Shown: positions 27,401 to 34,740 of the stretch, in pieces | Numbering within the stretch: position 1 is the stretch's first letter | How the letters are laid out: the number at the start of each line of letters is the position of its first letter | DNA from: Pseudomonas huaxiensis | GTDB lineage: Bacteria; Pseudomonadota; Gammaproteobacteria; Pseudomonadales; Pseudomonadaceae | NCBI RefSeq assembly: GCF_003231275.1 | Contig: NZ_QKVL01000052.1 | Location: forward strand, 1 to 34,740 | Length of the DNA: 34,740 bases | Direction of reading: 5' to 3' | Notes under the pieces: generated by a model | The model's input: only the letters and a program-made list of their open reading frames with translations | The model's database searches: none | Told to the model about the DNA's origin: nothing | Translations under genes and position numbers: made by a program

Positions 27401-30400
27401 CTACGCATGGGCGGCATTCCTGATAGCTGTTTTGCGGTGCAAGGCTTTGGTGCCAGCCAGCCGATTGCCAGTAATGACACCGAGCACGGGCGCTCGGCCA
27501 ACCGTCGCGTCGAAATTCGTCTGGTGCCGGAAGCGGGGGCATGTATGCCTTCCATTGCCGAATCAGACCTGCAACCCCTGTCGCACTCCGCGGCATTCAT
27601 TTTCTGAGAAAAGGAGCTTCACATGGCTATTCCAATTTACCTGTGGCTGCAAGATGACGGCGGCGCAGAAATCAAAGGTTCGGTGGATGTGCAGAACCGC
27701 GTCGGCAGTATCGAGGTGGTCGCCCAGGACCACAGTCTGTACATCCCCACCGACAACAACACCGGCAAGCTGACCGGTACGCGGGTACACACCCCGTTCT
27801 TGTTCAGCAAGGAAATCGATGCTTCCAGCCCCTACCTCTACAAGGCGGTGACTACCGGTCAGACCCTCAAGAGCGCTGAGTTCAAGTGGTATCGCATTGA
27901 CGATGCCGGTCAGGAAGTCGAGTACTTCGTGACCAAACTGGAAAACGTAAAAGTCGTGAAGGTTGCGCCGAAAATGCACGACGTCAAGGACCCGTCCAGA
28001 GAGAAGCACAACCACCTGGAGCAGGTCGAACTGCGCTACGAGAAGGTCACCTGGACCTACAAGGACGGCAACATCATCCACTCCGACTCCTGGAGCGAAC
28101 GCCAGAGCGCTTGATGCTGCGGGCCGGCAGGCAGGTTGATGCCTGCCGGTTTCCGGTGTGCTGGGTTGAGCGTCCGTACGCGGGCGCTCAGCCAAACACA
28201 TCGACGTTTCCTTCGGCGTGCTCGCCGACGACATGCTGAGAATTCAGAACAAGGACGCCTCCTATGGCACAGAACCCCACTCGCCTGCTTCGCCGCCTCA
28301 ATCCTTTTTGCGCTCAGGCGCTGACAGCGGCGGCCTCACTGTGCCAAACGCGCGCCCATGGAGAAATTACGGTCGAGCACTGGCTGCTCAAGCTGCTGGG
28401 GCAGGGGCAGGGCGACCTGGCATTGATCGCGCGTCGCTATGAGTGGGATATGGACGCGCTCTGGCAGGGATTGCTTGATTACCTCGATACCCTTGCGCGC
28501 AGTGTCCATGGCAAACCTCAGCTCAGTGGCAAGTTGCAGCAATTGATCACCAACGCCTGGCTGCTGGCTTCGATGGATGAGCACAGCGAAAGCCTGCGCT
28601 CAGTGCATTTGCTGGGGGCGCTCCTGGAGACGCCCGCTCTCGTCGATTGCGAGGCCGCGTGGCCACTGTTCAGCCTCAGCCAGACACAGTTGCGCCAACT
28701 GATCACACTACTGGACCAGGATTCCGAAGAGCGGCCACAGGCACGGCAGGACATGGCGCTGCCATCGCCGACGTCACTCGTTGCGGGCGACACAACCGCC
28801 ACGACCGCCATCAATGACCAGGCCTTGCGAGCGGTGCTGGATAAATTTACCCAGGATGTCACCGCCAAAGCCGCGGCAGGGCAGATCGATCCTGTGTTTG
28901 GCCGTGACGATGAGATCCGTCAGGTCATCGATATCCTCAGCCGTCGGCGCAAGAACAACCCGATCCTGGTCGGTGATCCCGGGGTAGGCAAAACCGCATT
29001 GGTCGAAGGGCTGGCCTTGCGCATCGTTCAGGGTGAGGTCCCGGACAGTCTCAAACCGGTGTGCGTGCGTACCCTTGACCTTGGGCTGCTGCAAGCGGGG
29101 GCAGGGGTCAAGGGGGAGTTCGAGCAACGGCTGAAAGACGTCATTGATGCCGTGCAGCAGTCGACAACCCCGGTGCTGTTGTTCATTGATGAAGCCCATA
29201 CCCTGATCGGTGCTGGCAACCAGGCGGGTGGCGCGGATGCCGCGAACCTGCTCAAGCCGGCCCTGGCCCGTGGTGAATTGCGCACCATCGCGGCAACCAC
29301 CTGGAGCGAATACAAACAGTACTTCGAGCGCGATGCAGCGCTGGAACGCCGCTTTCAGATAGTCAAGGTCGATGAGCCGGACGATGCCAACGCCAGCCTC
29401 ATGCTGCGCGGCCTTAAGGATCGTTATGCCAGTCACCATGGCGTGCATATCCAGGACACGGCCGTGCAGGCCGCAGTCAGTTTGTCACGCCGCTACCTGA
29501 CGGGTAGGCGCCTGCCGGACAAGGCCGTCGACCTGCTCGACACGGCCAGTGCCCGGGTACGCATGAGCCTGGACTGCGAGCCCCAGGCATTGGTCCGTCT
29601 CAAGTCGTCGCAGGCGGCTTTACTGCTGGAGCGCCAGTCACTGGAAGAAGACGCGCAACTCGGCTGTTACTCGTCTGAACGTCTGGCGGCAATCGCCACC
29701 CATCGAGACGAGCTTGCTGCGCAGCAGATCGAATTGGAGAGCCAGTACCGGCAAGAACTCGACCTGACGCAGGCGTTGCTTGATGCCCGTCAGGCTGAGC
29801 CGCCACAGAGGGAGCTGTGTGCGCGACTGCAGGAACGCTTGCGCGAAGCCCAGGGCAACCAGCCGCTGCTTTCGCTGGATGTTGATGCTCGCAGCGTGGC
29901 AGAAGTGATCGCCGACTGGACTGGGGTACCGCTGGCAAGCCTGCTCAAGGATGAACAGGTCAGCCTGCTGACGCTGGAGCAGCAACTGGCAGCGCGAGTG
30001 ATCGGACAAGATCAGGCGTTGGCCGCACTTGCACAACGCCTGCGCGCCGCCAGGACCGGCTTGACGGACGACAAGGCGCCGCTGGGAGTCTTCCTGTTGG
30101 TGGGCACCAGTGGTGTTGGCAAAACCGAAACGGCGTTGGCCCTGGCGGACAGCTTGTTCGGTGGCGAGAAGTCGCTGATCACCCTCAACCTGTCGGAGTA
30201 TCAGGAAGCCCATACCGTCAGCCAGCTCAAAGGCTCGCCTCCGGGGTATGTCGGTTATGGTCAGGGTGGTGTGCTCACCGAAGCCGTGCGTCAGCGGCCT
30301 TATAGCGTGGTGTTGCTCGACGAGGTGGAAAAAGCCCATCGCGACGTGCTCAACCTGTTCTATCAGGTCTTTGATCGCGGCTTCATGCGTGATGGTGAAG

Positions 30401-33400
30401 GGCGCGAAATCGACTTCCGCAACACGGTCATCCTCATGACCTCCAACCTGGGGAGTGACGTGCTCCAGTGCAGCCTGGACGAGCGACCGGACCTCCCGGA
30501 CAGTGCATTGCAGGAACTGCTGCGGCCCATCCTGCGCGAGCATTTTCAGCCGGCCTTGCTGGCACGTTTTCAGACCCTGGTGTACCGCCCCCTGGGCGCT
30601 GATGCGCTCAGGCGCATCGTCGCGATCAAACTGGCCCAGGTCGGCAAACGGCTTCAACGCCACTACGGTCTCGATTGCGTGATTGATCCGGCCCTGTACG
30701 ACGCCCTGGTTGTCGCCTGCCTGTTGCCAGATACCGGCGCGCGCAATATCGACAGCCTGCTCAACCAGCAGATTTTGCCGGTACTCAGCCAGCAACTGCT
30801 GCAACGTCAGGCCACGCAGCAGAAAACCCGGGCCGTGACCCTGGGCTACAGCGATGCTGATGGCATCAGCCTGCACTTTGTGGACGCACAGGATGCGTTC
30901 CAGCCCGCGACCACGGAGGCCTGATCATGCTCGGAGAACTACGCACTTTTTTCGACCACAGCCGCCACAAGCTCAGCGTTCACCGGCTTGACGCAGCGCT
31001 CGAAGTCCTCGCGTTCGAAGGCAAGGAGGCACTGAGCAAGCCCTACCACTACCGCGTGGAATTCACCTCTACCGACCTTGATATTGCCGCCGAGAAAATG
31101 CTCGGCCGCGACGCCAGCTTCAGCCTGATCAGCGCGCCGCAAAAGCCGCTTTTCCGGGGCATGAGCGTGCCCCCGGTCAAACCGCTACGCACGCTGTACG
31201 GCGTGGTTACCAGCTTCAATCGCCTGTCCGGCTCGAACGACGAGGCGCGCTACGAAATCACGCTTGAACCGCGTCTGGCCTTGCTCGGTCGGGGCAAGCA
31301 GTACCGCATCTACCAGCACCAGTCGGTGCCGGAAATCGTCGAAGCCATCCTGCGCAGCCGCCACGACTGCGAGGGGCAGGACTTTCTCTTCAAGGTGGTG
31401 CGCGAGTACCCGCGACGCGAGCAGGTCATGCAATACGGTGAAAGCGACCTGGCGTTCATCACCCGCCTGCTGGCCGAGGTCGGTATCTGGTACCGCATCA
31501 CCGCCGACGATCGCCTGCAGCTCGACGTTGTCGAGTTCCATGACGACCAGCGCCATTACCAGTTCGACGTCGAATTGCCCTATCGCCCGCAATCGGGCCT
31601 GAGCAGCAGCGAGCAAGACGCTGTGTGGAAGTTGCAGACCCACCATGCAGTGGTGGAGCAGCGGGTCAGCATACGCGCCTACGATCACCGCAATGTCGGC
31701 ATCCATCTGGACGGTGAAATCGACCAGACCCGTGGCGCGAAGACCACCTACGGCGAGGGCTACCACTACGCCGAACCCTACACAGAACTCGGCGATGCCA
31801 TTGACCAGGCCGAAGACCTGCTCAGCGAAAGCGGTCATTTTTTCGCGCGCCTGCGCCACGAACGCTACCTCAACAACCACACCCGACTTAGCGGTGTCAC
31901 CAGCAGCGCGGCCCTGGCCCCGGGGCAAGTGCTGGAAATCTCCGGCGGGGCTCCCGCCGCCTTCGCTCCGGGAGCGGTCATCACCCAACTGAAAACCGAG
32001 GCCGCACGCGACCGCAGCTTTGAAGCCATCTTCGAGGCCATTCCCTACTCGCTAAGCGTGTGCTTCCGCCCACCGCTGCATCCCAAACCTTGCATGGCCG
32101 GCACTATTCCGGCGCGGGTGACCAGCTACAAGGAAAACGATCGTTACGGCCATATCGATATCGAAGGTCGCTACCGGGTCAATTTCCTGTTCGATCGCGA
32201 CACCTGGAAACTCGGCCAGGAAAGCCTGTGGCTGCGTCTGGCCCGGCCTTACGCCGGTAACAAACATGGCCTGCATTTACCGCTGATTTGCGGCACCGAA
32301 GTGGCGGTGGCCTTCGAGCAAGGCGACCCGGACCGCCCCTACATCGCCCATGCCCTGCACGACAACCGGCACCCGGATCACGTCACCCTGCGCAACCACA
32401 AACGCAACGTCCTGCGCACCCCGGCCAACAACAAACTGCGCATGGACGACACGCGAGGGGAGGAGCACGTCAAGCTCAGTACCGAGCACAGCGGCAAGAG
32501 CCAGTTGAACCTTGGGCATCTGGTGGATGCGCAGCGGCAGAAACGCGGGGAAGGATTCGAATTACGCACCGATGGTTGGGGCGCATTGCGGGCGGGCAAG
32601 GGTCTGTTCATCAGTGCGGATACGCAGGCCAAGGCGCAAGGGCCAGTGCTGGAGATGGGCGACGCCCTCGCGCAGATCGAACGGGCCCGGCAGCAGGTCG
32701 ACGACTGGCGCACCCTCAGCGCCGCCCACCATAGCCTTCAGGCGGGCATGGAAAACCTCCAGCAGCTTCAGGACAGTGCCACGCAACTGACTGACCCGGC
32801 GATCCTGCTCAGCGCCCCCAAAGGCATCGCCGCCGTGACCCCGGCCAGCCTGCTGCTGCAAAGCGGTGAAAGCGCCTACCTGCAAAGCGCAGGGGAGATC
32901 AACCTGGCCACGGCCAAGCGCCTGTTCGCTCATGCCGAAAACAGCATCTCGCTGCTGGCCCGCCAGGAAGGCATGCGCCTGGTGTCCGGCAAGGGCCCGC
33001 TGGCCATCGAATCCCACGGCGACCTGCTCAACCTGATTGCCCAGCGCGACATCAACGTGCAGGCAGTGCAGGGGCATGTGCAGATCACCGCGAAGAACGG
33101 CATCACCCTTGGTTGCGGCGGCGCCAGCCTGCGCCTGACGCCGGAAGGCGAGATTCATATCAAGTCGCCGGGGCTGATCAGCTTCAACGGACAGCACCGC
33201 TTCAGACCGCCCAGTGGCGAGAGCTTCGAGCTGGCGACGCTGCCGACTTCGGAGTTGCCAGGGGCGGTGTGCGAGGCGTGCGTGAAAAAGGCCCAGGCCG
33301 CTGCGCGCGGCTTTATGGCCAGGGAGGGCGCAGCATGAACATCGCCAATCCCGAGCAATGGCTTGACCTGCTGGAAGCGGGTTGCGCGCAAGTTGCCAGC

Positions 33401-34740
33401 ACTCATCTCGACCTGCTGATCGACCAGGCCAATTGCCAGGCACCGCTGCTGGCCGGCATCCAGCAATTCGAACCGGCAATGCCCTGGCGGATGCTGTTCG
33501 ACGCCTTGCCGGAATCGGGGGCGGCGCACTTGGGGCCACTGCTGGTGAGGATTGATCTGCACCAGCCGCTGCAGCGCCTCTGGCTGGAAGAATTGATCCA
33601 CGAACTCGGCGATCAGTCGCGCCTGCTGGCGCTGGTCTCGCGGTGGCCATTCGAGCGGCTCGGTACCTACCTCAGCCAATGCCTTGAAGTGCTCAACGGT
33701 GGTCGTGGCGGCGTGTTGCGCTACTACGATCCGCGCCTGTTTCCGCTGCTATTCAGCCATGTCCTCGATCCCGACCAGCAACGGCAATTGCTCTGCCCGG
33801 CGGTGTTCTGGAGCTGGCTCGATCTTGATGGCCAGCCCCGCCACCAGACCGGGACGGCGGCGCCCGCCGAAGGCTTTTACCACTTTCAAACCATCGAGCT
33901 GAGCGACAGGCAACTCGACCGCCTTTGCTGCGCCAGCGATACCTGGGTTGCCCTCAGCGAACTGGCTGCCGGGTTGCCGACGCAGTGGGGGGCGGAGCAA
34001 CGCTTCCAGGCTTGCTATGCCGCGATGCTGGAAGCCGATGAGGCCGGATTGATGGTGGACACGCAACGGCAAGCCTTCGTGCTTGACCGGATTCATGCCG
34101 GATAAGGAGAACCTGTGATGCGCAACATGAGCACGATTTCAATATTGCTGGCCCTGTGCGGTGGGGCTGCCGTTCTTGCACCGCCCTTGGCCCAGGCCGG
34201 GATCATCGAGGGGGTTAACCATACCCATTGGGCGATCAACAAGTTCAGCGTTGACGGGCGTTCCGGGCTGGACACCATCGGGCCATGGCAGGGCGGTGGA
34301 GGTGGTCACTACAGTGTGTCCGGGAAGTGGCAACCCGGGATGACAGTGCGTGTTGATTGGGAAACAGGCATCGCATTTTCAGATGATGTTCCTGGATTTG
34401 CAGATTGGCCCAAGTACCTGGAGTGGAGGGAGCGGGTCAACTCCCAAAAGCGCCAACACACCCAACAAGTCCCCATCCCCGACTACACCGGCCAGCCCAC
34501 CTGCGGCCTGACCGTGCATTTCCTGCCATGTGACGAAATCCAGGTCACCACCTCCTGCCATCGCTATGGCAGCCCTGAGTACCCGATCAAAACCCCGTTG
34601 AAACTCCCGAAGCCGCAGTCATGCCCTGTGACCGGAGATTCATCCACGGGAGACGCTTCATGATGAGTTTCTTCGTTCAAGCAAGGCGCATTGTCATTTG
34701 TGGATTAGCTGGCGCGTTGTTTATCCCTGCTGCTCAGGCG

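Overview
The window reads as chromosomal DNA of a fluorescent-group Pseudomonas. The coding sequence is mostly GC-rich, the intergenic repeats are of the Pseudomonas REP type (a core like TGTAGGAGCGAGCTTGCTCGC), and the gene families are typical of that genus: an OprD porin, a FecI/FecR/FecA system, vanillate demethylase VanAB and a type VI secretion system (T6SS). Species cannot be fixed from the sequence alone. No tRNA, rRNA, CRISPR array, insertion sequence or phage gene was seen. Layout: (1) 314-3452, an OprD-family porin (minus) divergent from a PhoD-like phosphatase (plus) that has a perfect 11-bp inverted repeat just before its ribosome binding site. (2) 3543-8354, an iron-uptake island on the plus strand: a Fur-box-like site, an ECF sigma factor (FecI type), its FecR anti-sigma factor, an STN-bearing TonB-dependent siderophore receptor and a periplasmic esterase. 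Together these suggest import and ester cleavage of a foreign siderophore under cell-surface signalling. (3) 8361-13694, a vanillate locus: a GntR/FCD regulator (VanR) divergent from vanA-vanB, with two TGGATCCA palindromes five helical turns apart around the vanA promoter. A nitroreductase and an MFS exporter lie downstream of vanR on the same strand. (4) 14183-21096, an orphan PotD-like periplasmic binding protein (plus) that converges on a six-gene minus-strand operon. In transcription order the operon encodes an agmatinase-family ureohydrolase, an APC permease, a polysaccharide-deacetylase-family amidohydrolase, a sugar-nucleotide-type epimerase/dehydrogenase, an SDR oxidoreductase and a LysR regulator. 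I know of no named pathway with this set, and it is the best candidate for an undescribed catabolic system. (5) 21742 to the end, the first part of a T6SS locus on the plus strand: tssB-tssC-tssK-tssL-tagL-hcp-clpV(tssH)-vgrG, then a DUF4123 effector adaptor, a DUF3304-like exported protein and the start of another exported protein cut by the window edge. The order is that of enteroaggregative E. coli sci-1-type clusters. tssA, tssE, tssF, tssG, tssJ, tssM and any toxic effector are not in the window and would be expected downstream. How it fits together: the genes form compact transcription units with short gaps or ATGA overlaps (fecI/fecR, permease/deacetylase, tssK/tssL, vgrG/DUF4123, DUF3304/next gene; vanA/vanB overlap by one base). 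The units are separated by REP elements at 102-150, 260-308, 13718-13766 and 21183-21305.
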